This document shows, piece by piece, positions 34,505 through 46,580 of a stretch of 64,000 bases of DNA; position 1 is the first letter of the stretch, and each line of letters begins with the position of its first letter. Where the stretch lies: the NCBI RefSeq assembly GCF_038396675.1, contig NC_088921.1:20172001-20236000 (forward strand). The letters are read 5' to 3'. The notes below the pieces were generated by a model. That model did not search any database and was not told where the DNA came from. It saw only the letters and a list, made by a program, of their open reading frames with translations. Both the position numbers and the translations under genes were made by a program. The stretch comes from Hydra vulgaris (taxonomy: Eukaryota; Cnidaria; Hydrozoa; Anthoathecata; Hydridae).

Positions 34505-36720
34505 CCATTTGTTTTATAAAGTCTATGTGCAGTATGACTAGCTTTGTGCGATTGGTGGTTTATTTTAATTTTTTATTAATAAGGAGATAATAATGTTAGG
34601 ATTAAAAGAAATATAAGAAAAATCTACATAATTTATAAGAAAGAACGACAAGTATTAATTCAGGATATGAGATGTATATGCAAAAGAATGTGTTATTTAA
34701 TGTTGTGGGTACGCTTCTCTGTAAGTTATACTATGTGAAAAAGTTTACCTTGAGTAGATGTAGCTCTTAGGAAGGTAGTCGATTTTCAACAACCTACCCA
34801 GAAATAAATACTTTTGTGTTGAATTCAATGCATTATGGTAAAGCTGAACTGAGAATGGATGTCTCAGAGTAGCATAATAAGTTAAAAAGAGTGTAGCAGA
34901 GGGAGATAAAAGTACAAAAGGACAGATGTTACTACTGACTAATACAGTTTAATGCATTGAATGCAGTAAATATTGAGAAAATAATAAAACGTATTTAAAG
35001 TGTAACAGTGAAAGTAAATAATAGACATGATCACGAACAGCTGTGAATGTGAACGTAACTAGGTTGAATATGAACGTAACTAGGTTGAATGTGAACGTAA
35101 CTAGGTTGAATAAAAAGTGTAAGAGGTGGCGTAGAGTTATTCGTTTTACACATAGTTCTTGTGGTTCATGTGTAATCAATAAGATGAATGTACTTTACAT
35201 ATAAATTTACTATGTAGTCACATAAAAACGTCTGCATAAACGAGTAGCACAGTATGAATATAAGAGGACCCCCAGCTATCAGCCTCCGCATGATGCCGAA
35301 CTAGACAAAGCAAGGTGATGTTTGGTATAACATGCATACAATTGTCAATAGATAGAATGTATAGGTGAGTTAGTAAGAGTGATGACTTCGCATTATATGA
35401 TGAGGGTTGGTAAGATCTGTGAGCTATTTTCATTTTATGTAGTTTATAGTAAAAGTAGATGAGGTAGAATATATAGCAGTTTCATGTGTTCATTAATAAT
35501 CAGTATACATTAATATTACTTGTCATTCAGATTAATATACCAGAACACAAAAGATAGACGCTTGCAAACATTTAAAACGCGCATACATAAAGTTACTAGT
35601 CGCAATTTAAAATATTTTTATAATAAGAATAATATAATATCAATATTTACATATTTATATAGTAACATGTAATTATCTAATATATTATGTATTGGCATAT
35701 GTGCAGAAACAGAGACAGCTGTGTACCAAAAACATAGATTTTTAATAACTTGTAAAAATAAACAAGGTTTGTAAGTTAAAATTATATCTAGTCATGATCA
35801 TGACCAACTTAGCTATGCATGTAGCACGTGACTGATATTCTACACAATACCTGAGGTGGAGTAGAATTATTCATTTTATAAATAAAACATGACCTATATC
35901 TATTGAAAAGTATACGTGCTGTGTAGCTGGCAATGTGCAATTGATAGTTTTTTGCAATTCTTTAATAAGGATTTTATTGTATTAGGATGGTATATATAAA
36001 AAATTAAAAATAATTCGAAAAAAAAGCAACAAGCGAAAAACTCAATACTTAAAAAAAATGTAATTCAATATAGTGGAGCTGCATCAAGTAGCGAATGCCC
36101 CTTAGAGAAATAGCAAGAATTAAAATTTGTGAATATTCAAAGAACAATTATATAATGAAACATTTTGTGTTGTTAATTGGGTTGTAGTTATGTATAATGG
36201 CCGAAAATATTTGGAAAAATTATTAATAAAATAGAAAGCAAGTTTAAATAAGTATAAATGAAATAAATAAATATAAGTAAAGTTTTAATTACATATATAC
36301 GTACATATATACTTGTCCACCTAAACATGTATATACGTAAAAATGTATTTATATATGAAGAGTATACGGTTCAAAGTTATGATAAAGTTTGAACCCCCTC
36401 AATTTAAGCGGATTGCATATAAATATATAAAAAATTAAACTAAATATTACAAATATTACTATTTGAATTGAGCTATATTAAGTAACAGTGTTGTTTAGAA
36501 TTTTTTTAACAAAAAATCGGTTTGATCAGTTACAAATAATACAAAACAGCGTAAGTTGGGTGTTTATGCAAATTTTCAGTTTGCTAATTCAAAATTTTAC
36601 AGGCCATTAACGAAACAAATAATATAAGACCAGCGACAAAACATCAACGAAATATAAAATACCAACATATCTATTTATTAAAATAGATATGTTTCATATC
36701 TATTTTAATGTTTTTTAAAA
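34505..36720. other. Non-coding DNA of slightly different texture
   Basis: Fewer homopolymer runs than neighbouring DNA. No gene is recognised. Two loosely similar segments lie about 1.36 kb apart (around 34520-34610 and 35880-35995), both with AATAAGGA..TTAGGAT text. The three-copy 21-bp repeat is annotated separately. The 71- to 76-residue frames on the minus strand have no domain. Confidence 0.35.
35045..35107. repeat. 21-bp tandem repeat, three copies
   Basis: Unit GAATGTGAACGTAACTAGGTT with one G/A difference in the middle copy. Confidence 0.92.
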
Positions 36721-36739
36721 TAAATGAAAGATTCTATTG

Positions 36740-37925
36740 TGCATTAGATGGAGATGGCGAGGCTAGGGCTATTGAACTTCGGTAAAGTTTGGCATGCTGG
36801 TCTTATCAATAAGCTTGCTTTATACAGCGTTTCTGAAAAAGCTTTTGAGATGATTAAATTGCTTCTTTATAACCGCTTTGTTAAAGTCATCCTTAAAGGC
36901 TAACACTTTTCTTCACTTTAAGTAATTTCTTGGATATCTCAAGGTTCTATCCTTGGTCCTGTTTTGTTTTTTATCTTCATTAATGATATTTCTGACAACC
37001 TTACATCTATAGTGGCTCTTTTTGCTGATGAATCAACTTTTTACATCTGTTTTGAGAAAAAGTTTTTTCTTTTTGATCACTTAGAATAGACAGCCGATCT
37101 TGAATCTCACGTTCTCAGCCAAAATGATCTCACTTCTGTTGCAAATTGGGGCTTACAGTGGCTTGTGAATTTTAACTCCAACAAAGCTCAGTTGTTTACT
37201 GCAAACAGCTATCACAATACTGTCAACATTTTTATATTAGTGAAAGACAACCCTCTCACTGAGTCCTCTACTTTACGTCCTCTTGGATTACCGTTGGCTA
37301 CTAATCTGTCATGAATACAATATATACAATCCATTGGTAAATTAGTATTTGTTAAGGTTGCTTCTTTTTATCGTGCTCACCATTCTGTTACTTCTGATTC
37401 CATTTTCTACCTTTAGAAATCTCTTAATCACCCCTGTATGGACTACTATTGTCAGTTCTTCTAATGATGCTCTTTCTCTGCTAGAAAAGGTCCAATAACG
37501 CATTGTAAACATAAATAGGCACACTCTATCTAAGCTTGAGCCTCTCTCCCATCGTCGTAAAGTTGCATCTCTCTTTTTTTTTCTTCAAATACTATCATGG
37601 TCGCTGCTCAAAGGAGCTATCACCTCTAGTTCTATCAACTAAAACTCATTCTTGCTTAAGTTTTCATTAAGCAAAGTCTCATTCTTTTACTGTAGGCTCT
37701 AAAAACTTTTATTTGTTTAGTTTTTCCCCCCGCACTTTAACTCTTTGGAATACTCTCCTATCATCATGTTTTCCTAATACATACAAACTACAACTTTTCA
37801 ATTCTTCTTTCAACCATTTAACTTGCTCTTTAACTCTTTTTCTTTTTTCTTAGTAAAATCCTGACCTAATAGTGTTTGCTTACAGCCTTGTTGGGAGTAA
37901 ATTAGAATGTAAAAAACAAACAAAT
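36740..37925 (+). pseudogene. CR1/L2-like retroelement relic, copy 3
   Basis: Begins with DGDGEARAIEL then, after a shift, KVWHAGLINKLALYSVSEKA (RT motif A downstream part), GSILGPVLFFIFINDISDNL (motif B) and LFADESTFY (motif C with the second catalytic Asp replaced by Glu). It then has ADLESHVLSQNDLTSVANWG, WLVNFNSNKAQLFT, LGLPLATNLS and a C-terminal region (about 37370-37560) with many stops. The 3' tail from 37600 matches 24906-25265 and ends near GGGAGTAAATTAGAATG. A different family from copies 1 and 2. Truncated at the 5' end and dead. Confidence 0.9.
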
Positions 37926-38495
37926 AAACAAAAACAAAACTACTTGCCTTAAATAATTAAGTCTGTTGACGAGTTTTGCGGACTTCAAGACCACGCTTTA
38001 CGGCATGGATATACCGTGAAATACGAAATTAAAAAAAAAAACAAAAAAAAAAACATACAATTAATGTCAATTTTTTTTTCAGAATTAAAAAAAGTATAAT
38101 CAATTCCTCAAAAGTCTATAGAAGTTCTATAGTGTTTGCATTACTTTAGCAATTGATTATATTACAAAGCTTAATTTAAGGTTAAATTAAGTAAATCATC
38201 TGCAATTTATCTGTTACCTTTAAGATTTAAAATAGATTTTTTACATATATTATATTTTTTTGATTAAAATATGATATTGGAACACTCTAGTAACGAGTTT
38301 TTTTTACTTAAAATTAGCATAAGATATAGAGACATAATAATTTAAAGTATCGATGATAAAAATTAACAAAAAAAGAAATAAACAATAATAGTATATATAA
38401 TTAATTATTATGATTTTTTTATTGTTTTTTGAAAATTCACTAATATTTAATAATATGTTTTATTAAAGTTTTTAGTTTTTTAAAATTTTTTAACT
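37926..38495. promoter_or_regulatory. Upstream region of PLAA (no motif resolved)
   Basis: AT-rich sequence immediately 5' of the first visible PLAA exon. The promoter or 5' UTR should lie here or further upstream, but no element is recognised. A TTTTTAG acceptor-like site at about 38471 could be a trans-splice or UTR-intron acceptor. This is speculation from sequence alone. Confidence 0.25.
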
Positions 38496-38727
38496 ATGGC
38501 ATATAAGCTGAAAAGCAATCTTGTTGGGCACAAAGCTGATGTTCGAGCTGTTATTCCTTCGTTGTATCCCCCTGGAGGTATTTTGAGTGTGTCTCGAGAT
38601 AAGAGTTGTAGGTTATGGATTCCAGACGATGAAACAAACAGTTTTTATGAGGGAAACATCTTTTTGGGACATTTAAATTATGTTGCATCTGTATGTACCA
38701 TACCAGCTTCAGAAAAGTATCCACATG
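38496..38727 (+). CDS. PLAA: PLAA exon 1 (WD40 ubiquitin-binding p97 cofactor)
   Basis: First coding exon of phospholipase A2-activating protein (Doa1/Ufd3 in yeast), a cytosolic and nuclear adaptor that binds ubiquitin through its WD40 propeller and PFU domain and p97/Cdc48 through its PUL domain, acting in ubiquitin homeostasis and endolysosomal sorting. The exon starts at the only plausible ATG (MAYKLKSNLVGHKADVRAVI). It shows WD repeat 1 (GHKADVRAV, SVSRDKSCRLW) and the start of repeat 2 (GHLNYVASVCTIPASEKYPH). The donor after 38727 is GTAAAC, phase 1. Identity rests on recall of the PLAA family: the YPPG, SVSRD and YPHG motifs are characteristic. Continuing the frame past the donor gives a stop at 38761, which is intronic. 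Confidence 0.93.
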
Positions 38728-38741
38728 GTAAACAAGATAAA

Positions 38742-38787
38742 AATGAACAGTATCAGATTTAAATATCTAAATCTGATACTGTTTATT
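38742..38787. repeat. Hairpin just inside PLAA intron 1
   Basis: AACAGTATCAGATTTA and its inverse are separated by a few bases. The hairpin begins 15 bp after the splice donor. Confidence 0.75.
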
Positions 38788-39686
38788 TTTTAATCTATAT
38801 TTAAATCTAGATTTAAATATAGCTTTTTTTATATGTTTTTTTTGTCTGTGTGTTTAAATAATAACTTTTGGATCACAATAGTTTAATAATATTCCAACTT
38901 AATTAAAATTGAGAATTAGTACAAGTTATTAATTTTTACTAGTTTTAAACTTTACTTAAGTTTGTTTAATTATTTGCAAATTTTTATAGTATGCATATTA
39001 TTTATATAGTAGTTGTTTAAGTTACTTTCATATATTCGTATACAGTATTACATGCTCAATTTGTTTCTCTTTCAAAAAAGTAAGTAAATAAAAAAATAAA
39101 ATAAAAAGTATTTTGATTTTGATAAGATATAATATTTAATAAATCATATATTTATATATTTAAGTATTTGTTATCAAATTTTTGAGTAATAATAAATGTT
39201 TAATAGAAAAATAATGTTGTTAAAATATTTACTAGTATTATTAGTTTTCTTACAAGCTAATATTAAATATTTTAAATGTATTATTTGTTATGCATAAAAA
39301 AATTTAAAGAGTTTCACAAAATTAAAATATAATTTCAAACTTTTTAACTATATAATAATAATACTTTTACATGACTTACAAACAATTTATTTGTTTATTT
39401 GAAGTTTTATGGTTTTATTTTTATTTGAAGTTGTATGGTTTTATTTTTAGGGTTTTAAAAAAAAGTTACTTTTTAAAATTTTAAAAATTATTTAAGAGTT
39501 ATGTTTTCTATTGATTTTTTAAATTTAAATTACAAGGTATAGGAAACTATAGACATATATTCGCTGAATAATGCATAAAGTTAAATTATAAACATATAAA
39601 GTTAAGTTTTTGGTTGGACATTTGTTATTTTCGTTAGAATGATTCAGTTAAGAAAAGTCTTAAAAGCATTATCAGAATTAACCAAG
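38788..39686. other. PLAA intron 1, AT-rich
   Basis: Nothing recognised. Confidence 0.4.
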
Positions 39687-39731
39687 TAACTTATATGTCT
39701 AAGTTATTCCATAACTTAGACATATAAGTTA
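39687..39731. repeat. Perfect 21-bp-arm hairpin
   Basis: Arms 39687-39707 and 39711-39731 are exact inverse complements with a 3-bp loop (TCC). In PLAA intron 1. Confidence 0.92.
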
Positions 39732-39959
39732 TGTGTAAGTTATATACTATAACTTTTTCAAAAAGAGAAAGGGCATCATAAGTAAAACCAGCTCAAATAT
39801 GACAACGATATTCTATACAGGGACAATTAAAAGACTTGTATAGGTAGAGAATGAAATTGAGAATTAAATAATGAGGACCCCAATAAAGAGAGCAAACTTA
39901 TCAGATGCTAACTTTGCAATGGATTGTAATATGGTTTCCATGAGAGCAGAAAAATAATG

Positions 39960-40375
39960 CAGAAAAAGTAAGAGTTTCATCAATATAGGAACATCAACAG
40001 AATTATGATAATATTTGAATTAAATAAACGAGTTTTGCTGGAGTAAAATTCACAAGCATTGCAAGTCTAAGGTTACAAAGGAGATAAGGTTGCAATTGGC
40101 TGTCTGTTGCAAAACAATCTAAAAGTGATGACTTTTTGTCTAGACAAGAGTATATAGTTGTGTCAACAGCAAATAGCATTACTTTAGGTGTAAGATTGTC
40201 AGAAAGATCATTAATAAAGTTGAGAATCATTACAGGACCAAGGATAGAACCTTGTGGTACCTTAGACGTTATTGGAAATGAAGAAGAGTGTTGGCTTCAA
40301 ATAACAAACTTTTTTTTGGCTGACAATTTGTCAGATAAATACTTAGGTTGGGTGAACATGTCCAACTAAACCTTA
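39960..40375 (-). pseudogene. CR1/L2-like reverse transcriptase fragment, copy 4
   Basis: The minus strand reads VPQGSILGPVMILNFINDLS (motif B) and LFAVDTTIY (motif C, FADD changed to FAVD), then DKKSSLLDCFATDSQLQPYL and NFTPAKLVYLI. Motifs match copy 3, so this is the same family in opposite orientation. Truncated at both ends. In PLAA intron 1, antisense to the gene. Confidence 0.85.
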
Positions 40376-40668
40376 CAAAAAAAATTATTTTAAAGGAAAG
40401 GTGTTCCTGACCACGCATATAATATTTAAAACTAAAAATCAAAAATGAAATTGTTTTATATTATGTTTTTTTTATAACATTTTGTAAAAGTGTTTTATAA
40501 CATATATATTATATAACATTTATTTAAAAATTATTAAAAAAAGCTTTTTTTATTATGCAAAATGCTTTGTGAAGTATGTTTACTTATACTTTATAAAATA
40601 AACATAATATTTTAAAAGATTGTTTTCAAGAAACTTGTTTTAATTATATTATTAAAGAATTTGAAATT
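40376..40668. other. PLAA intron 1, AT-rich
   Basis: Nothing recognised. Confidence 0.4.
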
Positions 40669-41261
40669 GGGTAATTTCATGTCAAATTAGCAGGGTCATG
40701 TCACCCCATGTTTTGATTTTTGTTAATTTTTTATATGTTTAAAAGGTTTATAAAAATTAGAAAAAACTGAAGTTCGGAACCTCCAATTTCTTACAGTTCT
40801 TGAGATATTTAGGTTTCTTTTTACTTTTTTAAGGTATCATCCTGAAATGTGGTATATAGACAAGCCAGATACAAATAACAAATCTAAAGATTTCCTAAGC
40901 CTCCTCAAGTACACGTAAATTGAATAATTAAGGCAAATGTTTTAGTATATTTTATCTGTCAAAATGGTAATGTCACCTTGATAATTTTTTATGAGTCATT
41001 ATTACAGCTTACAATATAGGTATCACACATTACTATTAATAAAAAATATATTATTACATTTTTCGACTTCTCCTAATATAGCCTTTTAAGTAAAGATTAT
41101 ATAAAATTTATTGTTAACTTATGACAAAATTACATCTTTTATATTGTAAAAAGGTTTTTTTTCTAATAAAAAAATAACATACAAATATAAAAACAACACA
41201 GAAATTTTTTTTATAAATTTTTTTTTTTTTCTTATTTTGTTTATACAATTTTGATTCTTTT

Positions 41262-41560
41262 GTTCAATAAGTTTTTCCAACTCAATTTCTAAAATTTTGT
41301 ATACATGACCATATGTTGTAGATGACCGATCTGTGGTACATAAAACATAATTTGAGGAGACCTAACACATCTTTTCGTGCAGGCCAAGAAAATCTTTGAC
41401 TGGAACCATGTGGATGTATAAATTTAATTTAATAATCTTCATATCCTTCATCTTATTTGGTTATTATTCCGATCCACCAATAGTTGTCATACTTACAAAC
41501 TACATTGATTATAAATAACCTGCTGCACAACCATTTGGTATCTGCACAAAATTAAATGTC
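41262..41560 (-). pseudogene. C-terminal module of long-TIR element protein
   Basis: The minus strand reads (with shifts and stops) PNGCAAGYL, YDNYWWIGIITK, IKFIHPHGSSQRFSWPARKD and VC.VSSNYVLC. The aligned module in element 1 reads GKYIACFNDEEWYIGLVVY and SSQCWVPFDKIICQI. The shared order is [YF]D..W[WY]IG..., then C.V....[IL]C. No function is established. The rest of the protein upstream (41560-42450) is not readable. Confidence 0.65.
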
Positions 41561-42461
41561 TGAACATATGTTTGTTAAAATTATACATTTATTAATTGGT
41601 ATAAAATAGTGAAAGCATATTGTTCCTGGCTAGGTTCTTCCCAAAGTAAACAGTACCTTCATTACTGATTTGTAGAATGTATGTTTTAACACTCCTATAG
41701 ATTCAAAACTTTCATTTAGAGATGCACATTCTTCATGTTCGAGAACTAGAATTGATCATTTGTTATTGCCATTGATAGCGATATCTTTACATCACCTATA
41801 AAAAAAGGAAACAATCATTTTTAAAAACTAGTTTTAACTCAGCATCATTGTAAAGAACATATCAGTATAATTATTTGTTTAAATTCATAAAAGGATTTAA
41901 ATTCATTAAATTTTAAATTCATAAAAGGATTTAAATTTTTTTTTAAAAGCATTTATCGTATTTCTTTAATTGCTATTTTAATTATTCTAATCATCAAATA
42001 ATATAATTTTTTTTTTCACTTTCTTTTTTTTTAATTTTTATATTTTTTGAATAGATAACACAATTTTTAAAAATTTTCTTTCAGATGCAGCTTTAAAGTA
42101 TGATAATAGCAATTTGTTGTAAACAATTTTCCACAATCAAATAAATCAGCTCTTCATAATAACTTATGTTTTTTATCACTTGAAAATGTTGGTAGGTCTA
42201 AAAGACCTTGTCTTCTTGTTAAATCTTGCTTGTGGCAGTCAACATAATATTATAATCCAATGGAACAATTTTCTATAATTTAAACTTTTAAATTTATTCA
42301 AAAATCTGATTTTGAAATATTTTACAAAATAATTTTTTTTAGAAATACGATTCACATTTAATTTATAAAAAATTATTTATACATTTTGTTTGTTTGGATT
42401 TGTCATTATAGTGTTTCATTTCTAACAATTTTTCAGAAATGGCTATGTTACTTGCATAGCC

Positions 42462-42660
42462 GAGTGTAGGGATGTGGAGTCCCAAAAAGGACTCCAGATT
42501 TTAAAGTCACAAAAAGATTACTTTTTCCTACTTTTTGGTATCCAGGAGCTCTAAAAATATAAAAAAAAATTTATGGGCTACTAATAGGAAAAAAAAAAGA
42601 CTTTTCTAGGTAAGAGAAACAATTATTTTTTTAACCCGGAGTCCTTAGGTATAATGGCGG
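42462..42660. mobile_element. Possible hAT-type terminus
   Basis: GTAGGGATGTGGAGTCCC followed by a GGAGTCC...GGACTCC hairpin and, near 42640, CCGGAGTCC. The style resembles hAT ends. No opposite terminus or protein is seen. Confidence 0.35.
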
Positions 42661-42944
42661 TAAATTTTTTATTATAATGAACCTCAGAAAAAATAACTTA
42701 GGTTGATTAATTAGTCACTCTAAATCTGATCACTTATCAAGCTTCAATCGCCTACCAACAAAAAACCTTGTGTTTGCTAGACTCTCATTTACGTTTTTAC
42801 TCAAAAGCAATATGTTTTTACTCAAAAAGCAGTTCTGCAAGAGATATTTTTAAACTTGTTTTTGGTTTTAAGAAGTTTGTGAGAGTACTAACAATCAGAT
42901 AATTCTGGGTTACAAAGTTGTTGGGGAAAAAGGTAAAAAAAAAA

Positions 42945-45262
42945 AAATTGTCAGATTTAATAATAAATTTGAACAACTTTGCAACATTTCAACAGCATAT
43001 AAACAGCTGTTGGTATCACAAATACTAAAATAGAAAGTAGATTGGACATTTTATGAAGATTAAAAGAGCAGCAGAACCACATACCACATGAAAGATATTA
43101 TTGATCTAGGTGTTTTAAAATGTTTAAAACATCAGGAAGCTAAACTGAGCACAGATTTTTGGAGAAGGTCAACCAAAGATCAAAAACCGAATGTCTTTAA
43201 AGATGCCTTCAACAAGTTTACTCAAAATATCAGCAAAGAGTTTTTAGAAGTTACAGCAGCTGTTGAGAATCAATGTTGTTTATCATTTGGCCAACATTTC
43301 AATCCACTATCATCTGCAAAAGGGGAGGCAAACTTAATAATATGCCTATGTCAGTATCAAGTGTGTATTTTCAAAGACAATATGCACTATAAAAAACGGT
43401 TTTATCAATTATAGCTGACTGGTCGATAAATAAACCAAAAAAGACACTTGGGTTCTAAGTTTTTTTATTTTGACATAGCTCATAAAGAAGAACATGTAGT
43501 AGTTTTTATAAGCGGATCTCATAACATGTACTTATTTATTTATATACTACGCATATTTGTTATTGTTGTTTTCAAAGAAATTAACATAACTTTACTTTGC
43601 CAGCCAAAACTTATTGATGTACCATTAATTAAAGATTCAACTGGTAAAGTTCAGTGTGATGCAGCTATGAAACTTGCGCAAGATTGGGAAATTTTGGTAA
43701 AAAATTGTTGGTATAGGCTTTGAATCAACAGCCAGCAATACAGGTAATAAAAAAGGAGCAGCAATTTTATTTGAAATTGATTTAAAGAGACCTCTTCATT
43801 GGCTAGCATGTTGGCACCATCATAGCGAGCTACACATTAAACATGCATTTACCGCATTACAAGGAGATAGCAAGATTCCAGATAGACTTATTTTTAAACC
43901 TTTCTAAGCAAATTATTCAAGAATTAATACTGATTACTCAAACTTTACTTTTTTTGAATGGTCTACTGACATCAAATCAGAAATATTTAATCAAGCAAAT
44001 TTTGTTCCTAAATGGGCTTACCAATGCCTCTACAAGAAAATATTTCTGCAAGAAGACTTAATTTTGAGTTAATTGAATTAAGTCATTTACCTTGGGGTAT
44101 CAGTGGACAGAATATTCAAAATTCACAAACCAGTTGCAATTCACTATGTGAGATTTATGGCAAATTTTATACATATTTTAAAAATGAAAATCTTATTCAC
44201 TAAATTTATTTTAACCAATGAGCAAATTAAAATCCACTGCATGGCTAAGTTTTTTATTCTTTTTTATTCTATGCAATTTCTCTTCTTGAGGAATTCCGTA
44301 TTTGCTCCAGCCTATGACTTCAAATTTTTTGTTTCAATGAACTGGTATCGAGAAGAGGATTCAGATATATGCTGTGATTTTATTGATGAACTGGCACCTT
44401 TGGTATTTAACTAAAAAGCTTGTTATTTTATCTTTATTTAATGAAAAATTGTCAGACTTTACCAGAACAATGATAGCAAAGAAATTTTTTTCTACCCCAA
44501 GACTTTTTTGAATGTGTAACCAGAATTTTCAACATTAAAGTCTTCAATTTTTTTTATTTTTCAATTGGGTCTTAAAAACAATTTTCACAGTCTTGGCTTC
44601 TTTTTGATTTATTAGAACCAATAACACTGATAAACAAATAAAATTTTTGTGTGGAAATCTTGTTAACTAGATTTTTTAAGACAAATTAAATATGCCTTTT
44701 TTAAGACAAATTAAATATGCTGACTTCAAATATGCAAATCATTTTTTACCATCTCGTCAAGTTGTAAATTATTTACTTATTAATAAAGAAAAAACTAATA
44801 ATATAAAAAATACTATAAAGTATTAAATAGTTTTGATTTCAAATAAGATGGATTATACTTTTTGTGTTGTTTAACAACTTGTAAAATAAGTTGATGTTAC
44901 TCTTCATTTTTTCAAACCCAAATATCTTTACAACTTGACGTAATGGTGAAAAATGGTTTGCATATTTGAAATCAGAATATTTAATTTGTCCTAAAAAACA
45001 CACATTTTTTTCATTTGTTTATCAGTGTAATTGGTCAAGAATGGCTCCAGATAAATCCACAAGAATGGGCGTTTTTCCAAGATTATCGAACAGCAGAAAA
45101 TTTTGTTAAACAATTAGAAGTAACAGTTGAGTGCGCCCAAAGAGGAATCTAGTTAATTGGTGATTTCGACCAGTGTGCAGAAAATAAAGAGTAACATCAA
45201 TTTATTTTACAAGTTGTTAAACAACACAAAAAGCAAAATCCATCTTATTTGAAATCAAAACT
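42945..45262 (+). pseudogene. RNase-H-like transposase-type gene relic, unclassified
   Basis: Readable pieces in order: FNNKFEQLCNISTAYKQLL (42955), the frame 43088-43414, IDVPLIKDSTGKVQCDAAMK (about 43610), VGIGFESTASNTG (43708) where GFDTTASNTG is the form I expect, then LHWLACWHHHSELHIKHAFT (about 43795), then DYSNFTFFEWSTDIKSEIFN, then VDRIFKIHKPVAIHYVRFMA (44100) and FAPAYDFKFFVSMNWYREED. After the MITE at 44625-45027 it resumes with GQEWLQINPQEW and FVKQLEVTVECAQRGI. Expected catalytic Asp (FDTT) is Glu. I recognise the motif set as a TE-like family present in Hydra and other invertebrates but cannot name the superfamily. It may be a second gene of element 2 or an independent insertion into it. 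Confidence 0.7.
44625..45027. mobile_element. 403-bp MITE with TAA target duplication and captured gene fragment
   Basis: TIRs CACTGATAAACAAATAAAAT and inverse (CACTGATAAACAAATGAAAA) with further inverted similarity (GACAAATTAAATAT.CTGA..TCAAATATGCAAA). TAA at 44622-44624 and 45028-45030 is the target duplication, suggesting a PIF/Harbinger-like mechanism. Removing the MITE and one TAA restores the host pseudogene frame (LLEPIIGQEWLQ). The interior (about 44774-44911) is an inverted copy of 45186-45312, the end of the host pseudogene. Confidence 0.85.
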
Positions 45263-46184
45263 ATTCATTTCTTTATAGTATTTTTTATATTATTTGTTTT
45301 TTCTTTATTAATAAGTATTCTTAAAATTTAAAGCCTAAAAATAGCATGATTGAACTTTTATTACATTAATATTTTTAAAATAAAATCTAGTAGCTTTATA
45401 TGTTTTATGCGGCAACCTTTAGATAACAACTAGTTTTTATGATAATTTGGCCAAATGTTCATCTGATAACCTTTAAGTACTTAAAAAAAGACTTAAAAAA
45501 ATGTTTGTTCCTTACAAAAAAAATAGCTTTAATAGTAAATAGGTATAGATGTGGTTGGTGTTTAATAGACTTACCAAGTCTCGTATTTTATATGTCCGCA
45601 CAGCTATTTTATATTATTTTGTAAGAAAATCATATGTACCATTTATTTAAAAAATAAAGCACCACAAGTAAAATGTTATTAACTTTGTATTTGATTGAAA
45701 TTTTCATACTTCCCTAATAATATTTTTTTTAGCAAAAACTATATGAGTCATTAATGGACAAAAATAAACAAATGTAAAATGTGCGGAAAAATTGAGGACA
45801 ATCTGTCTACTGTCCTCCTTCTGTTGAAATATGGAAGTATTTGAAAAATGTATGTAACTCCCTTATAACCCAGAAAAATTTCTTTAATAAGTTTAATTTT
45901 CTTGCTTGAAACTACAAGTTTATTGGAGAAAAACCGTACCTTGCAGCTGCTGTTGACACTCATTCAAACCATCATAAGTTTAATAAATTTAAATTTGGAA
46001 AAATACCTAGAAATGCAATTGTCATCTAGGCTAGAGATCCTTATGCTTAGGAAATGCTAAAATGCTTAATTGTCTCATTTTGAGCCTACCCAAGGCACAC
46101 AAAAATTAGAAATAAAATATAAATTTATTATTGCCTTAAAGACTTAAAAAATAACTTTTTACAACATAAAATTAAGATTTAGCT
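45263..46184. other. Interior of long-TIR element 2, unreadable
   Basis: No frame is recognised. The ORFs of about 61-70 residues here have no domain. Confidence 0.35.
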
Positions 46185-46580
46185 AATTTTATCATAAACT
46201 TAATAAATTTTATGTCGACTCAGCATTTATATAAGCTTTTTAACAAGCTGTGTTGAGAAAATTGCAATAATATATTTTTCATTAAAAGTGATTTTGATAT
46301 CTATATTGTAAGTTGTAATAATGACTAAAAAAAAATATCAAATAATGATGTCACTTTATTAATAATTAATAAGGTTACATCACTGTTTTGACTGTCAAAA
46401 TACCCCAAAATATATGACTTTATTATTGAATTTACATGTACTCATGGTGGTTTAAAAAAATTTAATATTTGTATTTTCCATGTGGAAGATTGTCTATGTA
46501 CCAAATTTCAGGATGATACCTCATTCCGTTCATAAAATTATGGTTTTTAATGACAAGGTATTACCTTGAATGTTTTTTTT

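Larger units (their letters stand above)
40669..46580. mobile_element. Long-TIR DNA transposon 2 (same superfamily as element 1)
   Basis: The left end GGGTAATTTCATGTCAAATT at 40669 resembles the terminus of element 1. Long diverged inverted arms, about 40836-41150 and 46185-46535, share GGTATCATCCTGAAAT, then GTCATTATTACA(G/A)CTTACAATATAG and more in the same order. A minus-strand C-terminal module (41270-41560) is homologous to that of element 1. A second gene relic lies on the + strand (42945-45262). The outermost right terminus is not resolved. Heavily decayed, so probably older than element 1. Lies in PLAA intron 1. Confidence 0.75.
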
